Shown: positions 34,324 to 43,443, numbered from the stretch's first letter. The stretch: DNA of 64,000 bases from Colicola sp016286205 (GCA_016286205.1 JAEESF010000003.1:138254-202253); one strand, 5' to 3'. Program-made: numbers and translations. The notes: a model not told the origin generated them from the letters alone.

Positions 34324-35787
34324 CTAGAATATTAAGTTTTTGATATCCAAAGCAGTTAGTTTTCCTTCGGGCATGTGGCGAACGGTATTCGACCAGAATA
34401 GCACAGGCGCTTGTGGTGCTTGGTCTATGACGTAATCAATCACAACACGCTCGTCTTGCATCAGTTGCCACCCAGGTTGCAGACTGAATACTACATCGCC
34501 AATATGTTTCTTGCTAAGCGTTGAGGCTAGGCTAGGAATCGTCCACAATTCATACTGTGGTACGGCTGATTGTATTCCCTCAAAATCCATCAGGAAATTA
34601 GCCACTTGGCGTTGCAGCGTTTCCAGACTCAATCGCTTCTGTTCAATGAGTGTGCGATTTAGGTAGATCGATTGTCCGTAACCTCCATCTACCCATCTTT
34701 CATGACCATAGAGTGCCATCAGATAGGCTCCAATCAAAGCAGAGGCGCGGTCGGTATTAAACGATTGCACAGGCATTTTGGCTGTCGACAGAGTAGCCTT
34801 GTCCATTCCCGTAACAGGTCTACCTACTACCAGTATCTGGTAATTCTCTCGTCCGATACGCTTGTCCAATTGTTCGATCAGGAATCCTAAGTCTTGGTTC
34901 AGTCGCAAATACATATCTTCTTGCTCGGCCGAACGAATAGGATCTGATTCCGCCTTCGGGCTTAAGGTGTTCAGTTGTAGTAACAATAAATCCGGATGAC
35001 GATCTGTTCCTATCTGTTCGCTCTTTTGAATAGCTAGTGCCAATTCTATGACAAGCGTATTGGCCTCCGGACTTTTTGCTAGCACATCTTCCACTAGATA
35101 ACTGAAACCTTTTTTGCGTTCGGTTGCCGTGGGACGATTGTAGGTGGGAATATCCATCCGCGGAGTCCACTCATGCTCCGCTAAGGTCTGGATTCGCAAT
35201 TCGATGTTCTGCTTGTCTGCCGCAGAAGGCAAGCCCTCGCTATAGAAAGAAGTGGTCACCCATTTCTGTTGTTCTGCATCTAGCCAGCAGCATGCATTTG
35301 CCCCATGTCCGGCCAGCAGGATGGTGGTTTCCGGTTGAATTCCGATAGCATAGATTTTGGCAGAAGGATACTGTATTCGCATTTTGTCAGTCATGGTTTC
35401 GCCCAATAATGCTTGCGGCGAAAGCATTAGTCGTGTGCCTATACCCTTGCTGCGTTCGTCCTCAAGCATAGCGTGTGGCCTTCGATCGCGACGTTGGAAA
35501 TAACGGTCCATCGTATAGCCGTGTTCAGAAGGCGTAACGCCTGTCATGAGCGTGGCAGTCGTCTCGTTGCCACCATATACCTGATGCGGAAACGAGATGG
35601 TCGTTTGATAGGCTTCTTCGCTTAGTGTGCGAAGTCCTCCCTGTTGCCAGTATGGGCGCAGCAATGCTAGGTTGTCTTCTGTCAGGCCATCCACTACTGC
35701 CACTACTGTCAGTCGTGGCATGGCTATCGCAGAAACGCAACAGAGTCCTGCGAGTATCAACGAATAATATAAACGAGTCTTGCGCAT
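34324..35787 (-). CDS. alkaline-phosphatase-superfamily protein with degraded metal sites
   Basis: The start at 35787 gives a signal peptide (MRKTRLYYSLILAGLCCVSA). The 487-residue fold is recognisable from LTVVAVVDGLTEDNL, then FPHQVYGGNETTATLMTGVTPSEHGYTMDR split over the nucleophile region, and LLLLQLN. Where PafA-like enzymes have the Asp-X3-His pair the sequence reads LNTLSPKAESDP, and where they have SDHG it reads VGRPVTG. Most metal ligands seem lost, so a binding or structural role is more likely than phosphatase activity. It overlaps the Lnb-like gene by 31 nt. Confidence 0.7.
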   Translation of the reverse strand: MRKTRLYYSLILAGLCCVSAIAMPRLTVVAVVDGLTEDNLALLRPYWQQGGLRTLSEEAYQTTISFPHQVYGGNETTATLMTGVTPSEHGYTMDRYFQRRDRRPHAMLEDERSKGIGTRLMLSPQALLGETMTDKMRIQYPSAKIYAIGIQPETTILLAGHGANACCWLDAEQQKWVTTSFYSEGLPSAADKQNIELRIQTLAEHEWTPRMDIPTYNRPTATERKKGFSYLVEDVLAKSPEANTLVIELALAIQKSEQIGTDRHPDLLLLQLNTLSPKAESDPIRSAEQEDMYLRLNQDLGFLIEQLDKRIGRENYQILVVGRPVTGMDKATLSTAKMPVQSFNTDRASALIGAYLMALYGHERWVDGGYGQSIYLNRTLIEQKRLSLETLQRQVANFLMDFEGIQSAVPQYELWTIPSLASTLSKKHIGDVVFSLQPGWQLMQDERVVIDYVIDQAPQAPVLFWSNTVRHMPEGKLTALDIKNLIF

Positions 35788-36746
35788 AAATGTGTCAAAG
35801 GAATTATCAACAATCTCCATCCAAATCCTACTAACGGATGACAGGAGAAGAAAGTTAGAAATGTGACGATGATAAGCAATAGGATGTACGGAATCCCAAC
35901 AGCGAGTTCTACGCCCCAAGACCAGTGCCCGCGGCGACGATCACGCCAACTGAATGCCATTACTATCAGGAAATATAGTACCAATCCCAATTCCCACGAA
36001 GCGTACCAAGGGGTCGCTTGTATCTCAAACGGAGCACTATTGCTCTGACTTACTATTGGTGTACCATCGGTTAGTGTGGCTTTGTCCAGATAGAACATCA
36101 GTTCTTCAGGCAAAAATAGTCTCTGTTCGCTTGTCATGGCTTGGTCTGCTTTCGGACCAAATAGCAGATTGATACCCGCATTTTCCCATGAGTGGCGACC
36201 GGTATAGTGACGAATAAATTCCCGATAAGTTTTGCCTGTGTATCCTGTGTAAGTGGAACTAATCGTCTCGCCTAATGCCTTCTCTATCAGCAGATAAGGG
36301 CGAGTGGCACAATTGTCGAAAACGAAATTGTATAGGTAGCAACGGTTCTCCGGCTGATAATTTTCTCTCAAAGCCAACCAGATGGTCTCACGTTGCTCGG
36401 GTGTCAGATTCAAAATCTGTTCATATACCGGTCGATGGTCTTCATCATATTCCATCATAAACCATTTCATCATCACGGCGCCCAGTTCGTACCATGTTTC
36501 GCCGCGAACAAATTTCCAATAGAAATGGTCGGTGGCGAAATTGAAGATACCGTAATTGAATACCACATCCAAATCTTGTTGTGGGTCGCACACACGCAGC
36601 GCCGTATGACCATAACGAGCATATAACTCCTGTCCGGGCGAACAACTCAGTAATGAGATGCGCGCTTCGTCGCTTAGTTCTGCCGAATGACCCAATGCAC
36701 AAACCATTAGCAGACAACAGATTATGTATGCCTTACATCGCTTCAT
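35757..36746 (-). CDS. DUF4105/Lnb-like membrane protein (possible lipoprotein N-acyltransferase)
   Basis: This 329-residue protein has a signal peptide (MKRCKAYIICCLLMVCALGHS), a periplasmic domain and four C-terminal membrane helices (about 232-325). The periplasmic part has SLLSCSPGQELYARYGHTAL with a candidate catalytic His, and NFVFDNCATRPYLL-like YNFVFDNCATRPYL with a candidate Cys. This is the DUF4105 family, now linked to Lnb lipoprotein intramolecular N-acylation. Bacteroidetes lack a clear Lnt, so N-acylation of lipoproteins is a reasonable guess. Confidence 0.78.
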   Translation of the reverse strand: MKRCKAYIICCLLMVCALGHSAELSDEARISLLSCSPGQELYARYGHTALRVCDPQQDLDVVFNYGIFNFATDHFYWKFVRGETWYELGAVMMKWFMMEYDEDHRPVYEQILNLTPEQRETIWLALRENYQPENRCYLYNFVFDNCATRPYLLIEKALGETISSTYTGYTGKTYREFIRHYTGRHSWENAGINLLFGPKADQAMTSEQRLFLPEELMFYLDKATLTDGTPIVSQSNSAPFEIQATPWYASWELGLVLYFLIVMAFSWRDRRRGHWSWGVELAVGIPYILLLIIVTFLTFFSCHPLVGFGWRLLIIPLTHLCARLVYIIR

Positions 36747-37383
36747 GGTGTACTAAACAAAATATCATATATGGACTAATAGAGCCAAGCAATCCCCATA
36801 ACCATCCCACAATCACTTGTGCGGGCGTATGAGCTTTCAAACCTAGTCGCGCGTACATCAGCAGAAGTGATAAACCAAACAACGCACCTAGTATCCACCA
36901 CGATGGCATCACTTCAATTCCGAGACAATAACTCAAAATTCCGCCAACAAAACATCCAAAACCGGTTAGATGTGCGCTTATTTTCCAACCGAAGTTGATA
37001 AATGAAACCACCGAAAAGACTAATATCGAACCCGCAATGGCCATCGTTACACACATTGGCACTAGTAGCACGCGGCTTAACAGGGAGTACCAACCGCAGA
37101 AACAAATCAGCGTAATCAGATAGGGTAGAGCGCGTTGTTCCTGTTTGTCGATGTAGAAATCTTGTACTTTCCCCATTTTAATCATAATGTAGATTGCTAT
37201 CACGGGAACAATACAGGTCAGCAACAGAGTACTGCCGATCACGAACAAGCTCCAGAATATCAGCGGATACTCTATGTGTGCGCTGTACGAATAACAGAAC
37301 AAGCACATTGCATAAGTCGGAAGAAACAGAGGGTATAATGCTATACTCAGTGCCTTAGCTGCTATGTCTAGTCCTTTGCTCAT
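36733..37383 (-). CDS. PAP2-like integral membrane phosphatase-family protein
   Basis: This 216-residue protein has six hydrophobic helices. KISAHLTGFGC and ARLGLKAHTPAQVIVGWLWG keep the spacing of PAP2 phosphatase motifs 2 and 3 with His residues, although motif 1 (KX6RP) is only suggested by KQEQRALPY. It may dephosphorylate a lipid pyrophosphate or be a membrane homologue without activity. It is ATGA-coupled downstream of rpoN. Confidence 0.72.
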   Translation of the reverse strand: MSKGLDIAAKALSIALYPLFLPTYAMCLFCYSYSAHIEYPLIFWSLFVIGSTLLLTCIVPVIAIYIMIKMGKVQDFYIDKQEQRALPYLITLICFCGWYSLLSRVLLVPMCVTMAIAGSILVFSVVSFINFGWKISAHLTGFGCFVGGILSYCLGIEVMPSWWILGALFGLSLLLMYARLGLKAHTPAQVIVGWLWGLLGSISPYMIFCLVHHEAM

Positions 37384-38873
37384 ACCATCTTGCGCAACCT
37401 TGCTACAGGTATACCGAGTAGATCGCGATATTTAGCTATCGTACGTCGTGCTATCGGATAGCCTTCTTCGCTCATGGCGGTTACCAGTTGTTCGTCGGTC
37501 AGCGGTTCACGTTTATCTTCGTTATCAATTAGTTCTTGCAGTCTCTTTTTAATCTCACGCGTCGAGATCTCATCGCCTTCCGCGTTCAACATAGCCTCAG
37601 AGAAGAAGTATTTGAGCGGATAGATACCAAATTGCGTTTCCACATGCTTACTATTGCTTACACGCGAAATGGTCGATACGTCATAGCCGGTTCGGGTGGC
37701 GATGTCCTGTAGTACCATCGGTTTTAGGCTGCTTTCTTCCCCGTCAGTGAAAAATTCTATTTGGAATTGCAGAATCGCTTTCATCGTCTTCAGCAAGGTC
37801 TCGTTGCGTTGCTTGATGGCATCGATGAAGGAACGTGCTGCATTCACTTTCGTCTTGATGAAACTCGTCGCTTGGCGCATTTCCGGAGTTTTCGGCATCT
37901 GGCTATATTCGTCTAGCATGTCGTTGTATTCACGGCTGACATGCAGTTCTGGTATATCACCTGTGTTCAGTATTACAACGAATTCCCCGTCACGGTTCTC
38001 AATGGTGAAATCGGGTATGATGCTCTCTTTCTGTGAGTCATAGACCGAACCGGTAAACGCGTTTGCTGGTTTCTGGTTCAGGCGCACAATCTCTTGGACT
38101 GCTTGTTGGAACAATTCGTCTGTGCAACCTATACGCTGACGAATCTTATCGAAATGATGCTTCGAGAAAGCCTCAAAATGCTGCTCCAGTATGGTGCGAG
38201 CTAATTCGATGGCTTCCGTCTGCGGTTTGCGTTTTAGTTGTGTCAGCAGGCACTCTTGCAGATTGGCACTGGCTATGCCGGGAGGGTCAAACTGTTTGAT
38301 TTGGTCTACTATATCCGCCATCTCCGCATCGCTGATGGTCAAACCTTCTTGAAAAACGATATCATCCACCAGTTGCTCAATCGAGCGGCGCAGATAACCG
38401 TCATCATCTATGTTGCCAAGTACCCATTTTGCTACGTGACGCTGCTCTTTGGTCATGTGCGTGAGGTATATCTGCGATTTCAGTTCTTCTATCAGACTGC
38501 TGCCTCCTATTATTGGCACTTCGCGTCGATCTTCGTCTGCGGGATTATATTGTTGGCGCAACATGTAGTCGGGCGTCTCATCGTCCGATACGTACTGCTC
38601 GTAATTGAAATCTTCGTTCTGTAGCGGATCGTGTCTACCATCATCCTCTTCACCTAAGTCGTAGTCGTTATACTCATTGTAGTCATCCTCCATCACCTCG
38701 GTTTGTTCTACCTCGTCGCGACCTTCTTCCAGAGCCGGATTTTCTTGCAGTTCTTCTGTTATGCGTTGGTGCAATTCGATGGATGGCAATTCGAGCAAAC
38801 GAATGGTCATTATCTGCGTGGGCGACAGTTTTGTCGTCTGCGATAAAGTCTGTTGTAATCCCGCTTTCTGCAT
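37380..38873 (-). CDS. rpoN: RNA polymerase sigma-54 factor
   Basis: The 497-residue sigma-54 has region I (Gln-rich start MQKAGLQQTLSQTTKLSPTQ, IRLLELPSIELHQRI), an acidic region II (about 50-100), a core-binding and DNA-binding domain, and the RpoN box near the C-terminus (RRTIAKYRDLLGIP). It directs transcription that needs AAA+ activators. It is encoded 11 nt after the DegT gene, in the long operon starting at nusB. Confidence 0.95.
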   Translation of the reverse strand: MQKAGLQQTLSQTTKLSPTQIMTIRLLELPSIELHQRITEELQENPALEEGRDEVEQTEVMEDDYNEYNDYDLGEEDDGRHDPLQNEDFNYEQYVSDDETPDYMLRQQYNPADEDRREVPIIGGSSLIEELKSQIYLTHMTKEQRHVAKWVLGNIDDDGYLRRSIEQLVDDIVFQEGLTISDAEMADIVDQIKQFDPPGIASANLQECLLTQLKRKPQTEAIELARTILEQHFEAFSKHHFDKIRQRIGCTDELFQQAVQEIVRLNQKPANAFTGSVYDSQKESIIPDFTIENRDGEFVVILNTGDIPELHVSREYNDMLDEYSQMPKTPEMRQATSFIKTKVNAARSFIDAIKQRNETLLKTMKAILQFQIEFFTDGEESSLKPMVLQDIATRTGYDVSTISRVSNSKHVETQFGIYPLKYFFSEAMLNAEGDEISTREIKKRLQELIDNEDKREPLTDEQLVTAMSEEGYPIARRTIAKYRDLLGIPVARLRKMV

Positions 38874-38884
38874 AGTACTAAACT

Positions 38885-40009
38885 TTAGAGGTTAGATATG
38901 ACGTTCGAACTGATATAGGCTAATTGCTCTTCGTCCAATTCCGTATGCATCGGTAGTGACAGTACACATGCCGCCAGACGTTCGGCTACAGGAAAATCGC
39001 CATCTCTGTAACGCGCATCACGGTAAGCTTTTTGTTGGTGGAGTGGCACGGGATAATATACCATCGACGGAATACCCTTATCTGCCAACGCTTCACGCAA
39101 TTTGTCACGATTTGCTCCTACCACGCGGAGCGTGTACTGATGGAATACATGCGTCGATTTGCTTTGTCTGCCCGGAATCAGCAGTTTGTCATTACCCACA
39201 AAAGCTTGGTCGTAATATGCTGCGGCCTTCTGGCGTGCTGCTATATACTCATCCAGATGGGGCAGCTTGGCATCTAATACTGCCGCCTGAATACTGTCCA
39301 AACGGCTGTTTACGCCAATGCGATCGTGATGATAACGCACAACCATGCCATGATTGGCAATTGCCCGCATCTGAGCCGCCAGTTCATCGTCGTTCGTAAA
39401 GATAGCACCTCCGTCACCGTAACATCCCAGGTTCTTCGATGGGAAGAAACTGGTGCAACCTATGTGCCCGATAGTTCCCGCTTGTTTTATCGTGCCATCT
39501 GCCATGGTGTAACGTGCGCCAATGGCCTGACATGCATCTTCAACGACATACAGATTATGCTCTTTCGCAACATCCATCAGCGCTTGCATGTCTGCGCATT
39601 GACCGAACAGATGAACAGGTACAATGGCGCGCGTACGTGGAGTAATGGCCTTACGTACGGCTGTTATATCCATGTTCATCGTTTCCCAATCCACATCCAC
39701 TACCACAGGCGTTAAGCCCAGTAGCGCAACCACTTCTGCGGTCGCAATAAAGGTGAAGGTGGGGGTGATAACTTCGTCTCCCGGTTTCAATCCCAGAGCC
39801 ATCAGAGCTATCTGCAGCGCATCCGTCCCGTTGCCAACAGGAATCACGTGCTTGGCACCTGTATATTGCTCCAGATGTTCGGCAAATTCGCCCACTATCG
39901 GACCTTTGACAAATGCAGCAGAATCCAACACGCGTTGAATACCTGCGTCTATGTCGTTTTTTATGTGCTGATACTGCGTATGCAGATCTACCATCTGTAT
40001 TTTTCTCAT
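38885..40009 (-). CDS. DegT/DnrJ/EryC1/StrS-family sugar aminotransferase
   Basis: This 374-residue PLP enzyme makes amino sugars for surface polysaccharides. Motifs are GNGTDALQIAL, GDEVITPTFTFIATAEV, VEDACQAIGA and the PLP lysine in SFFPSKNLGCYGDGGA. The nearest relatives by pattern are WbpE/WlbC-like UDP-3-keto-sugar transaminases, but the substrate cannot be set. Start 40009 gives ATGA coupling to the YbbR gene and MRKIQMVDL, the usual N-terminus. Confidence 0.88.
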   Translation of the reverse strand: MRKIQMVDLHTQYQHIKNDIDAGIQRVLDSAAFVKGPIVGEFAEHLEQYTGAKHVIPVGNGTDALQIALMALGLKPGDEVITPTFTFIATAEVVALLGLTPVVVDVDWETMNMDITAVRKAITPRTRAIVPVHLFGQCADMQALMDVAKEHNLYVVEDACQAIGARYTMADGTIKQAGTIGHIGCTSFFPSKNLGCYGDGGAIFTNDDELAAQMRAIANHGMVVRYHHDRIGVNSRLDSIQAAVLDAKLPHLDEYIAARQKAAAYYDQAFVGNDKLLIPGRQSKSTHVFHQYTLRVVGANRDKLREALADKGIPSMVYYPVPLHQQKAYRDARYRDGDFPVAERLAACVLSLPMHTELDEEQLAYISSNVISNL

Positions 40010-40947
40010 TGCTCTAAGATAAACTCCACAGTGGCGGGATAAACCCACGCATCTGTGATGTAAGGGTTAGTGTAGCGAAGTTGTACGTCCAGTTTGTCTT
40101 TTCTTTCCGCCGAATAATGGCACACGGCCACTACGTCTTGATCGCTGACTTGACCAAAATGACTCATCCCGACACGCAGTGTCGCTTCCACTTCGCGCGG
40201 GAAAAGACGAATAGTATAACCTGCCGGAACATTCTCTGCGCGGAGGGGTAGAGTGATTTTCTTCTCGGTGAAGCGTTCGGCTATGACGAGCAGTTCTATG
40301 CTGTCTTTCTCTACGCGAACGCCTACAGGCGGAGCAAGTGCAACGCGTATCGTGGTCGTGTCGCTCAGGTCGCCTATTTCTCTACGTTCTGTGTAGATCG
40401 AGTCGATGGTCTCCAGTTGCGCACCGTTTCCGAATATCTTGATGCTGGTTTGGCTCAGTTGTGGTTCGCCTACCATTTGATATTCGTTGGCCATCGTCAG
40501 TTGCACATCCGAAACGATTCGCACGGTTTTTTCACGTTCGGTGTAGTACGTACAACTTATCTCTTCTGGCGTTGTGGAAATCAATCTACTGGTTCCTTGC
40601 AGCAAGTCGCTTATTTTTCTGCGCAAGTCATCGGCTGTGATGTGAATCGTGCCTTTTTCGCCATGTACATAGCTGCGCAAATCTACCGTTAGATGTGGCG
40701 GATCTTGCAGATATGCATTGAGGCGCTGTCCTGCGTCACGTACCTCTACTTGCACGGTATCCGGCAGTCCTTCGCTGCCAATGGCTATCGTGCCTGGTAA
40801 GCCAGTATAGTTGACCAATACGGGAACGCGCGTGTTACGCACCGAGTGCATAGCGTGTCCGTACCATACGCATGCCGCCAGCAACACAAAGAACAGATAC
40901 GTTACCAGATCTGTCCAGTGGAACTTATTTTGGAATTTCTTCCGCAC
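40006..40947 (-). CDS. YbbR-like domain protein
   Basis: The 313-residue protein has one N-terminal membrane helix (TYLFFVLLAACVWYGHAM) and an extracytoplasmic region with YbbR/CdaR-like beta repeats (VPVLVNYTGLPG, then TVQVEVRDAGQRL). In Bacteroidetes it is commonly found beside yajC and nusB, as here. A role in envelope biogenesis is assumed, not shown. Confidence 0.83.
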   Translation of the reverse strand: MRKKFQNKFHWTDLVTYLFFVLLAACVWYGHAMHSVRNTRVPVLVNYTGLPGTIAIGSEGLPDTVQVEVRDAGQRLNAYLQDPPHLTVDLRSYVHGEKGTIHITADDLRRKISDLLQGTSRLISTTPEEISCTYYTEREKTVRIVSDVQLTMANEYQMVGEPQLSQTSIKIFGNGAQLETIDSIYTERREIGDLSDTTTIRVALAPPVGVRVEKDSIELLVIAERFTEKKITLPLRAENVPAGYTIRLFPREVEATLRVGMSHFGQVSDQDVVAVCHYSAERKDKLDVQLRYTNPYITDAWVYPATVEFILEQ

Positions 40948-40949
40948 GT

Positions 40950-41279
40950 TTATTTCTTCTCTGCTTGTGTAGCGTCTGTTGCATCGGCATAGACGCTCTC
41001 TTTGCTTACTTTGATGGTTACGTCTTTGGCAATAGTGATGATGAAGGCATTGTCTTGCACTTCTTTAATTTCGCCAAAGATTCCACCTGCGGTTACTACT
41101 TTGTCACCTTTCTTCATGGCTTCGCGTTGCTTCTGCAGTTCTTTTTGCTTCTTCGTTTGCGGGCGAATCATAAAGAAATAGAACACTACGAAGATCAGGA
41201 TCATCATGATCCAGAAACTCCATTGATTACTTTGTTTAGCTGCGCCTTCTACGGCTTGCAATAAAATTAAATTCAACAT
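40950..41279 (-). CDS. yajC: preprotein translocase subunit YajC
   Basis: This 109-residue protein with one helix (WSFWIMMILIFVVFYFFMIRPQTKKQKE) followed by an SH3-like soluble part (KKGDKVVTAGGIFGEIKEVQ) is a clear YajC match. It associates with SecDF in the inner membrane. The gene is 2 nt from the YbbR gene; a 7-bp repeat array separates it from nusB. Confidence 0.93.
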   Translation of the reverse strand: MLNLILLQAVEGAAKQSNQWSFWIMMILIFVVFYFFMIRPQTKKQKELQKQREAMKKGDKVVTAGGIFGEIKEVQDNAFIITIAKDVTIKVSKESVYADATDATQAEKK

Positions 41280-41293
41280 AATGGTATATTTTA

Positions 41294-41335
41294 AACTTTT
41301 AACTATCGACTATTAACTATCGACTATTGACTTTT
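41294..41335. repeat. 7-bp tandem repeat array between yajC and nusB
   Basis: Six heptamers stand in register: AACTTTT, AACTATC, GACTATT, AACTATC, GACTATT, GACTTTT. They fill most of the gap between the nusB stop and the yajC start. Confidence 0.85.
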
Positions 41336-41338
41336 ACC

Positions 41339-42292
41339 TCACTTAATCGTCGCTGCTTTTATCAGCGCGTTATCTTCTTTCATGTCTCTGAGTATCTGAG
41401 TCAGAATACCGTTGATAAACAGATTGCTCTTTTCTCCCGAATACTCTTTTCCTAACTCTATATATTCGTTCATCGAGACGGTCAGCGCAATGTCCGGGAA
41501 CTCAAGAATCTCTGCCAACGCGGTCTCCAGAATAATGCGGTCCATATAGGCGATTCGGTCTGCATCCCAACCTTTCAAGTGACTGTTAATCAGTTCCTCA
41601 TATTTCTCGTGCCCGTCCAGAGCTGCATTCAGCAACTTTGTCGCAAACTGCACTTCCTCTTCCGTGTCAAACATCGGCAATAGCGGTGTTTCTGGAGTGC
41701 TGTCTTCCTTAAAGCGCTTGATGGTCTTCACAACAAAACTGAGCACTACTTCCAGATCAATGGTCCAATTGGTCTTGTCGAGCACAACCTCCATCTCATC
41801 CAATGCCTCTTGTAACGCTGTGTTGTTAGGCATCAGGTGTTGGTATATCTTGCGCCACAACTGCTTGTCTTGCTCGTAGTCATTATTCTCTGCCGACATA
41901 TATTCGCGGTAAAAATCGCTCTCTACCAACTGTTTATAGATGTCGCAAACCGCAGGTATACCACTGTCCCAACGCAGTTTCTGCTCTTCCATACGAGTGC
42001 GAAGAGCGCGATTCTCAAACAATTGTTGTGCCAGGCGGTTCTCCACCAGGCGACGATTGGCTTTCCAGTCGCTGTGCGTGGCGCGAGCACGTATAGCTTG
42101 CTCTTCTAGTTGTTTCTGAGCATATGCAGTCAACTCATTGGCGAAATCCAACAAGATGCAGTACAGATCATACGTATCTGCAAAACTTTTCAGCAACTCT
42201 TTCTGAGCTGTCAGTTTACTCTTTTCTTTGTCTTGGTGATAGGCGAACAGCGTTTGGATGACACGTGTTCTCACCATCGTTCGGTTGATCAT
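41339..42292 (-). CDS. nusB: transcription antitermination factor NusB (long Bacteroidetes form)
   Basis: The C-terminal third (LINSHLKGWDADRIAYMDRI, AEILEFPDIALTVSMNEYIELGKEYSG) is the NusB RNA-binding helical domain, which joins NusE on boxA RNA. The 317-residue length, with a helical N-terminal extension, is normal for Bacteroidetes. It is the first gene of a likely operon running to 29617, behind the promoter at 42345-42376. Confidence 0.92.
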   Translation of the reverse strand: MINRTMVRTRVIQTLFAYHQDKEKSKLTAQKELLKSFADTYDLYCILLDFANELTAYAQKQLEEQAIRARATHSDWKANRRLVENRLAQQLFENRALRTRMEEQKLRWDSGIPAVCDIYKQLVESDFYREYMSAENNDYEQDKQLWRKIYQHLMPNNTALQEALDEMEVVLDKTNWTIDLEVVLSFVVKTIKRFKEDSTPETPLLPMFDTEEEVQFATKLLNAALDGHEKYEELINSHLKGWDADRIAYMDRIILETALAEILEFPDIALTVSMNEYIELGKEYSGEKSNLFINGILTQILRDMKEDNALIKAATIK

Positions 42293-42344
42293 ATTTCCTC
42301 GCGTTTATGTGGGCGCGCGGCACGCACGCAGAACAAAAATCGTG

Positions 42345-42376
42345 CAAAGATACTACTAATTTTTCGTATATGCAAA
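42345..42376 (-). promoter_or_regulatory. nusB operon promoter
   Basis: Minus-strand TATCTTTG (42352-42345) and TTTG (42376-42373) are spaced by 20 nt. The leader to the nusB start is about 50 nt. Confidence 0.75.
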
Positions 42377-42465
42377 TTTTTTCATAGAAAAAAACACCTC
42401 CGTTATTTTAGCTTGTCAAAAACTTTACATTTATATATACTTTGTATATATGGTCAATTTACTGA

Positions 42466-42553
42466 CGAGACATAAACGAGACTTTACCGAGACAATCACC
42501 TGGAGTGGTCGAGACGTTCACGAGACATAAACGAGACAATCACGAGAGCACTA
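42466..42553. repeat. 11-bp tandem repeat element, eight units (copy C)
   Basis: Eight exact 11-nt units: CGAGACATAAA, CGAGACTTTAC, CGAGACAATCA, CCTGGAGTGGT, CGAGACGTTCA, CGAGACATAAA, CGAGACAATCA, CGAGAGCACTA. The last six follow the same order as copy A, including the divergent second unit. It occupies the 386-nt nusB/unknown-gene divergent gap, which otherwise holds only the two promoters and a small ATATATAC/GTATATAT inverted repeat at 42433-42451. Confidence 0.87.
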
Positions 42554-42607
42554 TCTTTCCGCAATCTGAAAATAATTGGCGAAAAATTGACATTTTTATT
42601 CGAGATA

Positions 42608-42639
42608 TTTGCATGTATGCAAAATTATTTGTATCTTTG
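42608..42639 (+). promoter_or_regulatory. promoter of the secreted-protein/PUR unit
   Basis: Plus-strand TTTG (42608-42611) and TATCTTTG (42632-42639) are spaced by 20 nt. The ATG at 42679 is 39 nt after the -7 box. Confidence 0.78.
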
Positions 42640-42678
42640 CAGCGTTAATCCATTTTGCTCACTCAAAATCATAATGCA

Positions 42679-43443
42679 ATGAAAAAACTTTTCCTCTTGA
42701 TGGTGGCCGCATTGGCTACGCTCAGCCTAATGGCGCAAGACCTTATTATTACACGTGACAGTAAGCGTATCGAGGCTAAGATTACGGAGGTCTCTTCCTC
42801 CGAGATTCGCTACCTGGAATGGAATAATCAAAGCGGACCTGTTTTCGTACTCCGCACGGACGAGATCAACTCCATTATCTACCAAAACGGAAATGTCACC
42901 ACGTTCGAGCATGCGGCTACTTCTGCTCCAACGTACAACAACAATAACGCTGTCAATTACAGTAACGCACCGCTTCCGGTAGGATATATCGTCAAAGACG
43001 ATAATGATATCTATACCGTCGGCAATTTGCGTATGAGCGAATCTCAATATGTTGATTTCATTCGCCAGAATTGCAAGGAGGCTTACGACTACTACGACAG
43101 TGGTATCAGCCTTTGGTCTTCCGGTTGGAAATTGTTCGGTATGGGCGTTGGTTTAGTACTTGGTGGAACCGTTTGGTGGTGTCTCGGGTGGTATCTTTTT
43201 ACCCCTTATTCTTCGGGATCGGATTATACTACTTTCCGGGCGTTGACAATTGGTGGCTATGTCCTTTGGGGAGTTGGCGGATTGGCGATGACTGGTTCGG
43301 TACCTTGCCTCATTGTCGGAGGTATTCGCAAGAACAATTCGCACGAGATATACAACGAGTCATGCGCACGTCAGCAGTCGGAAGTGGTTTCCTTCGGTTT
43401 GCAACCTTCGCCTGGTGGACTGGGATTGGCAATTAAGTTCTAA
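42679..43443 (+). CDS. exported protein of unknown function with C-terminal membrane helices
   Basis: The 254-residue protein has a signal peptide (MKKLFLLMVAALATLSLMAQ) and a domain with RDSKRIEAKITEVSSSEIRY and VLRTDEINSIIYQNG, seen in many Bacteroidales secreted proteins. Two long hydrophobic stretches follow (about 155-180 and 198-225), and the end VSFGLQPSPGGLGLAIKF looks like an outer-membrane-style terminus. No function is proposed. The PUR-like gene follows after 17 nt. Confidence 0.78.
   Translation: MKKLFLLMVAALATLSLMAQDLIITRDSKRIEAKITEVSSSEIRYLEWNNQSGPVFVLRTDEINSIIYQNGNVTTFEHAATSAPTYNNNNAVNYSNAPLPVGYIVKDDNDIYTVGNLRMSESQYVDFIRQNCKEAYDYYDSGISLWSSGWKLFGMGVGLVLGGTVWWCLGWYLFTPYSSGSDYTTFRALTIGGYVLWGVGGLAMTGSVPCLIVGGIRKNNSHEIYNESCARQQSEVVSFGLQPSPGGLGLAIKF

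Noticed and set aside
42433..42451. ATATATAC/GTATATAT inverted repeat as a regulatory site
   Set aside because: AT-only palindromes arise easily in this AT-rich gap; no support beyond symmetry.
19409..42553. 11-bp repeats as CRISPR arrays
   Set aside because: Units are contiguous 11-mers without unique spacers, and no cas genes are present.
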